From the NCBI GenBank assembly GCA_964429695.1, contig CAYSCS010000057.1, positions 1-24,413 on the forward strand: DNA of 24,413 bases, written 5' to 3'. Shown piece by piece: positions 6,396-14,135 of this stretch (position 1 is its first letter; every line of letters begins with the position of its first letter). The stretch comes from CAYSCS01 sp964429695. Its GTDB lineage: Bacteria; Acidobacteriota; Aminicenantia; Aminicenantales; Aminicenantaceae. The notes under the pieces were generated by a model. The model worked only from the letters and a program-made list of their open reading frames with translations, did no database searches and was not told the origin of the DNA. The position numbers and the translations under genes are program-made.

Positions 6396-7265
6396 ATGGA
6401 AATCAAAATTGCAAAGAATTCAGGGTTCTGTTACGGAGTTAAAAGAGCTTTGAAGATAGCTGAAGAAACTAGGTCTCGCGAAAGGGGAAAAGTCTATACT
6501 TTAGGCTCTCTAATCCATAATCCTCAAGTTATAGCAGACCTGGAGAAAAAGGGAATTTTGTCTATTGATGACCCCGAACAACTCGAAAAAGGGACTGTCA
6601 TCATTCGAAGCCACGGCATATCCCCTTCCATCTATCACTCACTCCAGAAAAAGAAACTCAGAATCATCGATGCGACGTGTCCCATAGTTAAAAAAATTCA
6701 GAAGTTAGTCAAGAGACTCGCCGAGGAAAAACAGGAGATCATCATCGTCGGAAACAGAGAACACCCTGAAATTAAAGCTCTGATCGGTTTCAGCGAAAAA
6801 AGGGGAATCATCGTAGAAAAAGTAAGTGAAGCTAAACGCCTGCCACACAGGAAGAAAAGAGCCGTAATCGCCCAATCGACGCAAGACCTTTATCTTTTTG
6901 AAAAAGTAGTCTCGGCATTAATCGAGAAAACAGATGAATTGAGTATCTACAATACAATCTGCAGTTCAACTCAAACGCGGCAAAAATCCACCTCTGCCCT
7001 GGCCTCGCAGGTTGACACTCTCTTTATCATCGGAGGTAAGAATAGCTCTAACACTAATAAACTTTACCAGATATCAAAAAGAATCCTGCCCAAAACATAT
7101 TTTATCGAGAGAGTGGATCAAATAACACCAGAGATGTTGAAGGGAGCAAAAAAAATAGGTCTTTCTGGAGGAGCTTCAACTCCTCCCGAAGTCCTTCATG
7201 AAGCCGTAATGAGGATAAAAACAAGTTGCCAACATTTTCCTCGAAGGGAGAAAATAGCCCCATGA
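6396..7265 (+). CDS. ispH: 4-hydroxy-3-methylbut-2-enyl diphosphate reductase
   Basis: This 289-aa protein carries out the last step of the MEP pathway, reducing HMBPP to IPP and DMAPP with a [4Fe-4S] cluster. The three cluster cysteines are present: C12 (SGFCYGVKRAL), C95 (DATCPIVKK) and C189 (NTICSSTQTRQ). The substrate-binding residues are also visible: H41 (LIHNPQV), H73 (IRSHG), H123 (REHPE), GGKNSSNT (213-220) and SGGASTPP (257-264). Length and cysteine spacing match the E. coli enzyme. The start ATG has no upstream Shine-Dalgarno. The stop overlaps the ATG of rpsA (ATGA, 7262-7265). A lytB/ispH-rpsA pairing is common in bacteria, including as gene fusions in some Firmicutes. Confidence 0.96.
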   Translation: MEIKIAKNSGFCYGVKRALKIAEETRSRERGKVYTLGSLIHNPQVIADLEKKGILSIDDPEQLEKGTVIIRSHGISPSIYHSLQKKKLRIIDATCPIVKKIQKLVKRLAEEKQEIIIVGNREHPEIKALIGFSEKRGIIVEKVSEAKRLPHRKKRAVIAQSTQDLYLFEKVVSALIEKTDELSIYNTICSSTQTRQKSTSALASQVDTLFIIGGKNSSNTNKLYQISKRILPKTYFIERVDQITPEMLKGAKKIGLSGGASTPPEVLHEAVMRIKTSCQHFPRREKIAP

Positions 7266-8989
7266 CCACCAAGATTAAGAAAGAATCAAAAGATGAGGAG
7301 ATAATTTCATCAAAAGACTATGAGAGCTTGCTCGAAAGATATCAATTCCAAGCAAAAGAAATCTCTCCAGGAAAAATAATTAAAGGGAGGGTGATAAAAA
7401 TAGCTCCTCCTCATATGCTCGTCGATATAGGGTTCAAATCTGAAGGCGTGATTCCTCTCGAAGAATTCAAAGACAAAGAAGAGCTTAAAAAAGTCAGGCC
7501 TGGAGATGAGATTGAAGCAATTCTCGAAAAAAGCGATTTCAAAGAGGGATATCTTCTCCTCAGTCGAAAAAAAGCAATTGCCCTTAAAGCACTCCATAAT
7601 TTGGAAAGAGCCTATCATCAAAATAGCTGGATAATGGGAAAAATAAGCGAAAGAGTAAAAAATGGTTACACAGTGGATGTAGGAATCAGTTGTTTTCTAC
7701 CCGATTCCCACGCAGACATAAGGCCTTTAAAAGAGCCGGAGAAACTCCTTGGAAATACTTTCAAGTTTAAAGTTATTAAATTCGATAGAAAATCTGAAAA
7801 TGCAGTCCTCTCCCGAAAACTCTTCCTTCAGGATGAAAGAGAAAAAAGGAAAAAGCGGGTCTTCGGGAGCCTGGAGCGCGGGAAAAAGGTTAAGGCGCAA
7901 ATCAAGTCGATAACCAATTTCGGGGCCTTTCTTGACCTAGGAGGAGTGGAAGGACTTCTTCATATCTCAGATATGTCGTGGGGAAAAATAAATCACCCTT
8001 CAGAATTATTCGAAGTGGGCCAGACTATAGAGGTAATTATCTTAGATTTTGACGAAAAAGAAGAAAAAATCTCCCTTGGTTATAAGCAACTCTTCCCCAA
8101 TCCATGGGAGAACATAGAAAAGAAGTATAGAGTTGGTCAAAAGGTAGAAGGGAAGGTAGTGAGTCTTACAGATTTTGGCGCTTTTGTAGAGATTGAAAAA
8201 GGGGTAGAAGGCTTGATCCATGTCTCAGACCTTACCTGGTCAAGAAAAACCATTCATCCGAAGAAAATACTCAGAGAAGGAGAAAGTGTGACCGTGAGCA
8301 TTCTGGAAATTAATCCTGCGACAAAGAGAATATCATTGGGGTTGAAACAGGCGACTCCCCACCCCTTAGAGCTTCTGAAAAAGAATTATAGCCCTGGCTC
8401 TCGTATCAAGGGAAAGATAACAAGCATTACTGATTTTGGTGCCTTTATGGAAGTTGAGAAAGGTGTAGAAGGCCTCATTCATATCTCAGACATAAGCTGG
8501 GAAAAGATCAAACATCCTTCACAAAAACTAAAGGTCGGTGAAGAAGTCGAAGCCGTTATTCTCAACATCGATGTAGAAAAGCAAAAACTTTCTCTGGGAA
8601 TAAAACAACTCGCAGGTGATATTTGGGAAGATTTCTTCTCACGCATAAAACTTGGAGATTTGGTCAAGGTTAAAGTTGCGCGTATCACAAATTTTGGAGT
8701 ATTCGTAGAGATAATGCCAGGAATCGAAGGAGTTGTTTTTCTCTCAGAACTGGACGAAAAAAGGATAGAAAATCCTGAAGAAAGCTTCTCTGTGGGAGAA
8801 GAAAGAATCGCTAAGATTATTAAAATAAACAAGGAAGACAAGAAAGTCTCCCTTAGCTTTAAGCAGGCACAATTTGAAATGCAAAAACTCGAATATCAAA
8901 AATACATGCAACGTCAAAACAACAGGCTTACTTTAGGTGAGCTCATGAAGGATCAATTCAAGAAAATCGGCTCTACAAAAAAGCCATAA
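7262..8989 (+). CDS. rpsA: 30S ribosomal protein S1, six S1 domains
   Basis: The start is placed at ATG 7262, overlapping the ispH stop and preceded by AAGGGAG, giving 575 aa; an upstream ATG at 7226 lies inside ispH and is less likely. Six S1 (OB-fold RNA-binding) domains can be followed at about residues 35-103, 121-186, 205-275, 289-362, 376-448 and 462-534. Domains 3-6 carry the repeated pattern TNFGAFLDL / VEGLLHISDMSW with high mutual similarity. Domains 1 and 2, which dock on the 30S subunit in E. coli S1, are the most divergent, as usual. The protein recruits structured or SD-poor mRNAs to the ribosome. That suits this genome, where several operon-leading genes lack a Shine-Dalgarno. 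Confidence 0.95.
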   Translation: MTTKIKKESKDEEIISSKDYESLLERYQFQAKEISPGKIIKGRVIKIAPPHMLVDIGFKSEGVIPLEEFKDKEELKKVRPGDEIEAILEKSDFKEGYLLLSRKKAIALKALHNLERAYHQNSWIMGKISERVKNGYTVDVGISCFLPDSHADIRPLKEPEKLLGNTFKFKVIKFDRKSENAVLSRKLFLQDEREKRKKRVFGSLERGKKVKAQIKSITNFGAFLDLGGVEGLLHISDMSWGKINHPSELFEVGQTIEVIILDFDEKEEKISLGYKQLFPNPWENIEKKYRVGQKVEGKVVSLTDFGAFVEIEKGVEGLIHVSDLTWSRKTIHPKKILREGESVTVSILEINPATKRISLGLKQATPHPLELLKKNYSPGSRIKGKITSITDFGAFMEVEKGVEGLIHISDISWEKIKHPSQKLKVGEEVEAVILNIDVEKQKLSLGIKQLAGDIWEDFFSRIKLGDLVKVKVARITNFGVFVEIMPGIEGVVFLSELDEKRIENPEESFSVGEERIAKIIKINKEDKKVSLSFKQAQFEMQKLEYQKYMQRQNNRLTLGELMKDQFKKIGSTKKP

Positions 8990-8991
8990 AA

Positions 8992-8999
8992 AAGGAGGT
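8992..8999 (+). promoter_or_regulatory. Shine-Dalgarno of the HU/IHF gene
   Basis: AAGGAGGT ends five bases before ATG 9005. The site fixes the start and suggests strong translation of this small, usually abundant protein. Confidence 0.75.
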
Positions 9000-9004
9000 T
9001 ATAG

Positions 9005-9283
9005 ATGATTAAGGCCGATTTAATCGAGAGGATTTCTCGAGAGATGAATATTTCCAAACAGGATGCAGAACTCAGCGTAAACCTCTTCTTTCAAACGATT
9101 AAGGATGCGCTTAAAAGAGGCGAAGAGATAGAACTCAGAGGCTTCGGGAGCTTCCGTTTCCGCAAAAGAGGTGCTCGTTCAGGAAGAAATCCCCGCACAG
9201 GGAAAAAAGTGGATGTGCCTCCTAAGAATGTCGTCTATTTTAAGCCAAGCAAAATATTGAAGAATATGATTAATAAACAATGA
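9005..9283 (+). CDS. HU/IHF-family DNA-binding protein
   Basis: This 92-aa protein has the classic fold order: N-terminal helix pair (MIKADLIERISREMNISKQDAE), then ELRGFGSFRFRKR, then the DNA-clasping beta arm with RSGRNPRTGKKVDVPPKNVVYFKPSK. The RNPRTG tip with its intercalating proline is intact. It bends and compacts DNA and can assist sigma-54 activators such as the one at 16108-17529. The PPKNVVYFKPSK ending resembles IHF-type members slightly more than HU, but the two cannot be separated by eye. The position after rpsA mirrors the rpsA-ihfB order of proteobacteria. The stop overlaps the next ATG (ATGA at 9280-9283). Confidence 0.93.
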   Translation: MIKADLIERISREMNISKQDAELSVNLFFQTIKDALKRGEEIELRGFGSFRFRKRGARSGRNPRTGKKVDVPPKNVVYFKPSKILKNMINKQ

Positions 9284-9834
9284 GATACATCCCCACTCCC
9301 TGGCGTGAAGAATACGTAAAAAATGTGTTTAAAATGAGAAAATGCATCTTCTGTCTTGCCTTGCGGAAAAAAAATGAAAAGAAAGCTTATATTCTTTTTA
9401 AAGGCAAACACAATTTCATCATGTTGAATAAGTATCCCTACACACCCGGACACCTGATGATAGCACCTTATGAGCACCTAGCTTCTATAGAAGAGGCTAA
9501 TAAAGAAATTACGGATGAAATGACAGATTTGGTAAAAATGAGCCTTAAAATACTCAGAAAGAAGTATAAGCCTCAGGGCTTCAACATGGGTATGAACTTA
9601 GGCCAAAGCGCAGGTGCAGGGGTCACCGACCATTATCACCTCCATATAATACCTCGCTGGAGCGGTGATGCCAATTTCATGCCCATCGTGAGTAAAACTC
9701 GAGTGATCATTGAAAGCCTGGAAAGAACTTTTGAAAAGCTTTACGCACCTTTCCAGAAAATGAAAATTGCCACCCAGAATGAATCGATTAAGAAGAAAAT
9801 TGGGCAAGCCAAAGGGAGAAAAAATGAACTTTGA
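9280..9834 (+). CDS. HIT-family (histidine triad) nucleotide hydrolase/transferase
   Basis: This 184-aa protein has a complete histidine triad, H118-Y-H120-L-H122 in DHYHLHIIPRW, preceded by NMGMNLGQSAGAGV. Other family marks are CIFC (C22, C25), a likely zinc pair, and NKYPYTPGHLMIAPYEH. The architecture matches the Ap4A phosphorylase / AMP-lysine hydrolase-like HIT proteins of about 160-180 residues found in many bacteria, which split dinucleoside polyphosphates or nucleotide adducts. The substrate is not determined by sequence. It is translationally coupled to the HU/IHF gene by ATGA, and its last codons overlap the start of the acyl-CoA dehydrogenase gene by 11 bases. Confidence 0.92.
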   Translation: MRYIPTPWREEYVKNVFKMRKCIFCLALRKKNEKKAYILFKGKHNFIMLNKYPYTPGHLMIAPYEHLASIEEANKEITDEMTDLVKMSLKILRKKYKPQGFNMGMNLGQSAGAGVTDHYHLHIIPRWSGDANFMPIVSKTRVIIESLERTFEKLYAPFQKMKIATQNESIKKKIGQAKGRKNEL

Positions 9835-10969
9835 GCTTTCACAAGATCAACTCTTGCTGAAAGAGATGGTTAGAGATTTTGCTCTCAAAGAAATTGCTCC
9901 TAAGGCAAGGGAGCTAGAAGATAAGCATGAATTTCCCCGAGAAATTCTGAATAAACTAGGTGAAATTGGAATTCTGGGAATGACAGTCCCCCCTGAATAT
10001 GAGGGAATTAAAACAGATACCCTTTCTCTTATCATTGCCATTGAGGAAGTAAGCCGCATATCACCTTCAGTAGGAGTGATCGTTAGTGTTCATTGTTCCC
10101 TCTTCTGCAACGCAATCTTCAAATTTGGAAACAAAAAACAGAAAGAAAAATACCTTCCGCCTGCAGCCAAGGGAAAAATAATAGGCGCTTTCAGCTTAAC
10201 TGAACCAGAAGCCGGCTCAGATGCGACAAACCTCAAGACAAAAGCTGAAAGAGAGGGAGATTATTTCATCCTCAATGGAACAAAATCATGGGTCACAACG
10301 GGCAATGATGCCGAGGCAATCATAATCTTTGCGGTGACAGGGTTAGAAGGAGCTAGAAAGAGATTGAGCGCCTTCATAGTAGAGAAAAATTTTCCCGGCC
10401 TTCACATCTCTAAAATAGAAGAAAAAATGGGCCTCCATTCTTCAGTTACAGCCGAGCTTGTGCTCGAGGATTGTCGAGTTCCGTCCGAGAATCTCCTGGG
10501 AGAAGAAGGGAAAGGAGCCACTATTGCCTTCCATTGTCTTGATTGTTCAAGAATAGGAATTGCTGCTCAATCCGTAGGTGTTGCTGAGAGGGCATTAGAA
10601 GAGTCAATAAAATACTCTCTTCAGAGACAGGCCTTCGGCAAAAAAATCTCAGAATTTCAGTCGATTCAATTCATGATCGCTGATATGGCCACAGAAATCG
10701 AAGCTGCAAGGTTGCTCACTTACAGAGCAGCAGATCTCTATGATAGGAGAAAAAAAATCTCTAAAGAAGCTTCTATGGCTAAACTCTTTGCTTCAGAGGT
10801 GGCCAATAGAGTGGTCTATCGAGCACTTCAAATTCACGGAGGATACGGATATTCGAAAGAATTCACGATTGAACAGCTTTACAGAGATGCGAGAGTTTTT
10901 CCCATTTATGAGGGAACTTCCGAAATACAGCGAATCGTAATTTCCAGGTCTCTTCTTAGTGAAATGTAA
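9824..10969 (+). CDS. Acyl-CoA dehydrogenase
   Basis: The start is taken at ATG 9824 (381 aa), preceded by GGGAG; an ATG at 9767 would add 19 basic residues not seen in the family. Conserved acyl-CoA dehydrogenase elements are AFSLTEPEAGSDA (122-134), the FAD-binding WVTTGNDA region (156-163), RQAFGKKISEFQSIQ (268-282), QIHGGYGYSKEF (336-347) and the catalytic base E363 in IYEGTSEIQR. The family oxidises acyl-CoA thioesters at C2-C3 and passes electrons to ETF. The isoform resembles short/branched-chain or butyryl-CoA types, but chain-length preference cannot be read reliably. No etfAB or beta-oxidation partner lies nearby, so its placement behind a HIT gene looks incidental or clade-specific. 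Confidence 0.94.
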   Translation: MNFELSQDQLLLKEMVRDFALKEIAPKARELEDKHEFPREILNKLGEIGILGMTVPPEYEGIKTDTLSLIIAIEEVSRISPSVGVIVSVHCSLFCNAIFKFGNKKQKEKYLPPAAKGKIIGAFSLTEPEAGSDATNLKTKAEREGDYFILNGTKSWVTTGNDAEAIIIFAVTGLEGARKRLSAFIVEKNFPGLHISKIEEKMGLHSSVTAELVLEDCRVPSENLLGEEGKGATIAFHCLDCSRIGIAAQSVGVAERALEESIKYSLQRQAFGKKISEFQSIQFMIADMATEIEAARLLTYRAADLYDRRKKISKEASMAKLFASEVANRVVYRALQIHGGYGYSKEFTIEQLYRDARVFPIYEGTSEIQRIVISRSLLSEM

Positions 10970-11067
10970 CTTAAATCTGGGACAAAGAATATAAAAAATA
11001 TATTTATCGGAAAATCCAGTTTTGAAAGTGAAAATGCCAAATGAGGAAAAAAAATTGAGGTGATAAG

Positions 11068-12999
11068 ATGCTTAAGGCAATGCGAAAAAACTTAAAATCC
11101 CTAGCTCCAACCCTATGGATAGTCATTGCCGCTTTCATCATTGCCATATTTGCCGTGTGGGGCGGGGCAGGACGCCTTGGAGAATCTCGAGCCGCTAACA
11201 CAATTGCCACGGTGGGAGGTGAGCAAATTCATGCTAATATCTATTACCAAAATCTAAGACAAAGGTTAGAAATGATTAAAAGAGAATTCAAGGAGCTCGA
11301 CCGAAACTTCATCCTCCAGCTAAATCTTCCGCAGCAAGTCTTAGATCAAATAATTCAGCAATCCCTCCTGATGCAAAAGGCTCGGGAAATGAAGATTTAC
11401 GCCTTGAATGAAGAAGTTCTAGAAAAAATAAAGAGCTATCCCGTTTTCCAAAGAAATGGAAAATTCGTTGGGTTTGAAGAATACAAACGAATTTTAGACT
11501 GGAACAGGATTTCTGTAGTCGATTTCGAGGAAAGCTTAAGGAAGGAAATTGTCCTTGAAAAGCTCCTCAAACTCTTGACCTCGGGAATCTCGGTGACCAA
11601 AGATGAAATATGGGAAAATTATAAAAATAAAAATGAAAGCGCAAAAGTAGAATACGTCGTAGCTGAAACAGAAAAAATTGAGTTCGAAGAAGAGATTCCC
11701 TCTTCAAAAATAAGAGAATATTTCGAAAAAAATCCTGAGAAATTTAAGATTCCAGAAAAGAGAGAAGGAGATTATTTCTTTGTGGGAATCGATGATTTAA
11801 AAAATGAGATAGAAATTAAACCTGAGGAAATCGAATCTTATTACAAACAAAATATTTCTCACTTCAAAGAACCAGAGACAATGAGGGTAAGCAGGATATT
11901 CATACCCTATGAAGAAAGAGAAAAAGAGCTTGTTAAAGGAGAAGCCCAGAACATCCTGGAGAAACTGAAAGCCGGTGAAGATTTCTCTGAAATGGCCAAG
12001 AAGTATTCTAAGGACGAAAAAGCAGCACAAGGCGGTGATTGGGGTTTCTTTGAATGGAAGAAGCTATCTTCTCAAGAACAAGAACAAATTTCGCACCTTG
12101 AATCAGGAGAAAATTCTGAAATCGTAGAGCTTGAAGATGGTCTTTCCATTCTAAAAATTACTGAGAAAAAACCTGAGGTTATTAGACCTCTTGAAGAGGT
12201 AAGCGAAAAGATTAAGACCATTCTCATAGATAAAAAGGCAAGAGAGCTGGCGGAAAAGGAGATCATCCACCTTGAAAAGAGTGCTAGAAGGGAAAAAAGT
12301 CTGGATGTAGCTGCTCAGAGGCTAGGGAAAAAAATCCGAAAAACAGGACTCCTAAAGGAAGGAGAGGGTATTCGGGAAATAGATGCCTCCGGGGAAATCA
12401 GTAGAACACTCTTTTCCCTAAAAGAAAAAGAAATATCGACTCCTATCTATACCTATAGTGGCGTTGCTCTAGTTCAGCTTCGAAAAATTGAACCAGAAAG
12501 AGCGGCGAGAATCGAAGAAGTCGAGGATGAAATTAGAAGAGAACTCATGAATATTGAAAAGGGGAATAAAGCCCTGAAAATAATGAAGAAATTAAAAGAA
12601 GAACTCAAAGAACAAAAACTGGATGACCTCGCCAATAAATACCACCTCGAATACAGAACCATAGAAGAGCATAAAAGAGGTCAGTATGCAAGTCTCATTG
12701 GTGAAAATTCAGAATTTGACCGACTTTCTTTCTCCCTCCCTTTGGGCGAAGCAAGCGAACCCTTTGAATATGAAAAAGGATATGCCTTAGTAAGAGTTCT
12801 TGAGCGCAAAGAAGTTAGCCTCGAAGAATTGGAGAAAAAAGCAGAGGAAGAGAAAAAAAACTTGTTAGAGGAAAAGAAAAATAAGTTTCTTCATTCCTAT
12901 CTCTCTCTCCTGAGAAATGAAAAAGGAGTCAAAATAAAATATGACCTCTTCTCTAAAATAAATTCCGACATTCTCTCCCGTTATGAAAAACAAGAATAG
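11068..12999 (+). CDS. PpiD/SurA-like membrane-anchored peptidyl-prolyl isomerase
   Basis: This 643-aa protein starts after GAGGTGA. A single N-terminal membrane anchor at residues 13-31 (LAPTLWIVIAAFIIAIFAVW) is followed by a SurA-N-like chaperone region (about 45-190) and one parvulin/PPIC domain (about 272-370; RVSRIFIP, AGEDFSEMAKKYSKD, GGDWGFFEW). A second, degenerate parvulin-like region may follow at about 420-600. The layout is that of PpiD, a periplasmic foldase anchored at the inner membrane near the Sec translocon that helps fold outer-membrane and secreted proteins. Its presence suggests a diderm envelope. The protein is very rich in Lys and Glu. It is transcribed alone, 98 bp after the acyl-CoA dehydrogenase gene, and converges on the next gene. 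Confidence 0.9.
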   Translation: MLKAMRKNLKSLAPTLWIVIAAFIIAIFAVWGGAGRLGESRAANTIATVGGEQIHANIYYQNLRQRLEMIKREFKELDRNFILQLNLPQQVLDQIIQQSLLMQKAREMKIYALNEEVLEKIKSYPVFQRNGKFVGFEEYKRILDWNRISVVDFEESLRKEIVLEKLLKLLTSGISVTKDEIWENYKNKNESAKVEYVVAETEKIEFEEEIPSSKIREYFEKNPEKFKIPEKREGDYFFVGIDDLKNEIEIKPEEIESYYKQNISHFKEPETMRVSRIFIPYEEREKELVKGEAQNILEKLKAGEDFSEMAKKYSKDEKAAQGGDWGFFEWKKLSSQEQEQISHLESGENSEIVELEDGLSILKITEKKPEVIRPLEEVSEKIKTILIDKKARELAEKEIIHLEKSARREKSLDVAAQRLGKKIRKTGLLKEGEGIREIDASGEISRTLFSLKEKEISTPIYTYSGVALVQLRKIEPERAARIEEVEDEIRRELMNIEKGNKALKIMKKLKEELKEQKLDDLANKYHLEYRTIEEHKRGQYASLIGENSEFDRLSFSLPLGEASEPFEYEKGYALVRVLERKEVSLEELEKKAEEEKKNLLEEKKNKFLHSYLSLLRNEKGVKIKYDLFSKINSDILSRYEKQE

Positions 13000-13048
13000 G
13001 ATTCACTCCTCTTCTGATTTTGATGGAAACTTAAGGTGAGAAATTATT

Positions 13049-13807
13049 TTATTTTATCAACTCATAGAAGAGAGTCTTAACTCTCTTTTCGAGTGCTTCT
13101 CTGAATTGATTGATAGCAAGGCTCAAATTATCGGACAAGTAATCAGTAATATACATGGGAGCTCCCACATTCACTTTGATTACCGAGGGAATGATATAAG
13201 GAGCTTGTGTTCCATATAAGGCAAGGGGGGTCACTGGTACCTTTATTCCCTCTTCTTTATAAAGATTATAGGAAATGATACAGGTCCCCCTCTTGAATCG
13301 ACTTACATACGGGTTCTCTTCTCCCTTCATGACTCTTCCTCTTCCTTGGAGGGCAACGATTGCCCTCCCTTTTTTGAGGTGTTCCTGGCATGGCTTCAAA
13401 GCAGTACCTCTTCTTTGAATCATATCCACAGGCACAGTCCCAACCTTTCCAATGTTTGTGCTTATGTAATTGACGAGATACGACTTTAAAGGATAGAGAA
13501 CTACGTTTAAAAAAAAGCCTAGGTTTTTTAAATGCCTCTGAAGATGCTTCTTAATCAAAAAATTGAACTCATCTTTGTTGAAAAGCATCTTATTGGCAGT
13601 GAAGATAATCGGTCGGGGTACTATTTTGAAGAGGGTGGCAATGTCTTTGAAACTTCCACAGTGGTTGCCCACGATTATGTTAGGTCCTTTTCTCACAAAA
13701 TTCTCTTCTCCTTTGACTATGATTTTTTTCCCTAAAAGGGAAAGGTTGACCAGCCTCTTTATCACAGGTTCGAATCTCTTATATTCTTCTTCGAATGTTT
13801 TCATCAT
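13049..13807 (-). CDS. Divergent PlsC-like 1-acylglycerol-3-phosphate acyltransferase
   Basis: A 252-aa protein of the PlsC/LPLAT superfamily. The catalytic block IIVGNHCGSFKDIATLF is in the right place but has five residues between H49 and D55, where the family normally has four (HX4D). The usual FPEGTRS block is replaced by VALQGRGRVMKG (151-162). The later PVTPLALYGT (191-200) matches family block IV. Enzymes of this type acylate lysophosphatidic acid or related acceptors at the cytoplasmic membrane. Given the altered motifs it may use another acceptor or have reduced activity. It is a single gene on the minus strand between two plus-strand genes. Two adjacent ATG codons exist (13807, 13804) with no strong Shine-Dalgarno. 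Confidence 0.78.
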   Translation of the reverse strand: MMKTFEEEYKRFEPVIKRLVNLSLLGKKIIVKGEENFVRKGPNIIVGNHCGSFKDIATLFKIVPRPIIFTANKMLFNKDEFNFLIKKHLQRHLKNLGFFLNVVLYPLKSYLVNYISTNIGKVGTVPVDMIQRRGTALKPCQEHLKKGRAIVALQGRGRVMKGEENPYVSRFKRGTCIISYNLYKEEGIKVPVTPLALYGTQAPYIIPSVIKVNVGAPMYITDYLSDNLSLAINQFREALEKRVKTLFYELIK

Positions 13808-14135
13808 CTTCTATTAATATTAAGAAATATTTTAAAAAAAACAAAGAGTTTTTTCTCCCTTTTATACCTAAGATTGAAAGAATTTTTGGGCAAATTATAT
13901 CCTACTCCTTTTTTTGAAGAAAGGATGAAATTGGATTTTTATTTATAATCTTGAAAAGAGAATTACCTCATGATATTTTAAGTTAAATTATTAAAAGCTA
14001 ATAATATAATAATAATTTTTTTTGAAGTTAAGTTGATTAATTCACCATCCTCTAAAGTAAGAATCTTCATCTTGAGGATAAGAGCAACTCTAAAAAATTA
14101 AAATTTTTTTTATTGAATTAAAGAGAGGAAAGGAG
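13808..14135. other. 328 bp A/T-rich divergent intergenic region
   Basis: This space separates the minus-strand acyltransferase gene and the plus-strand nhaC and must hold promoters for both. The best nhaC candidate is listed separately. For the minus strand, TATAAA and TATAAT hexamers exist around 13863-13902, but no convincing -35 partner was found. Arms ATCCTC near 14046 and GAGGAT near 14073 could form a weak leader stem before nhaC. No gene or RNA was recognised. Confidence 0.5.
13951..13979 (+). promoter_or_regulatory. Candidate promoter of nhaC
   Basis: TTGAAA at 13951-13956 and TATTTT at 13974-13979 are separated by exactly 17 bases, with TGA just before the -10. It would give a leader of about 150 bases. 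The region is so A/T-rich that chance matches are likely. Confidence 0.35.
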
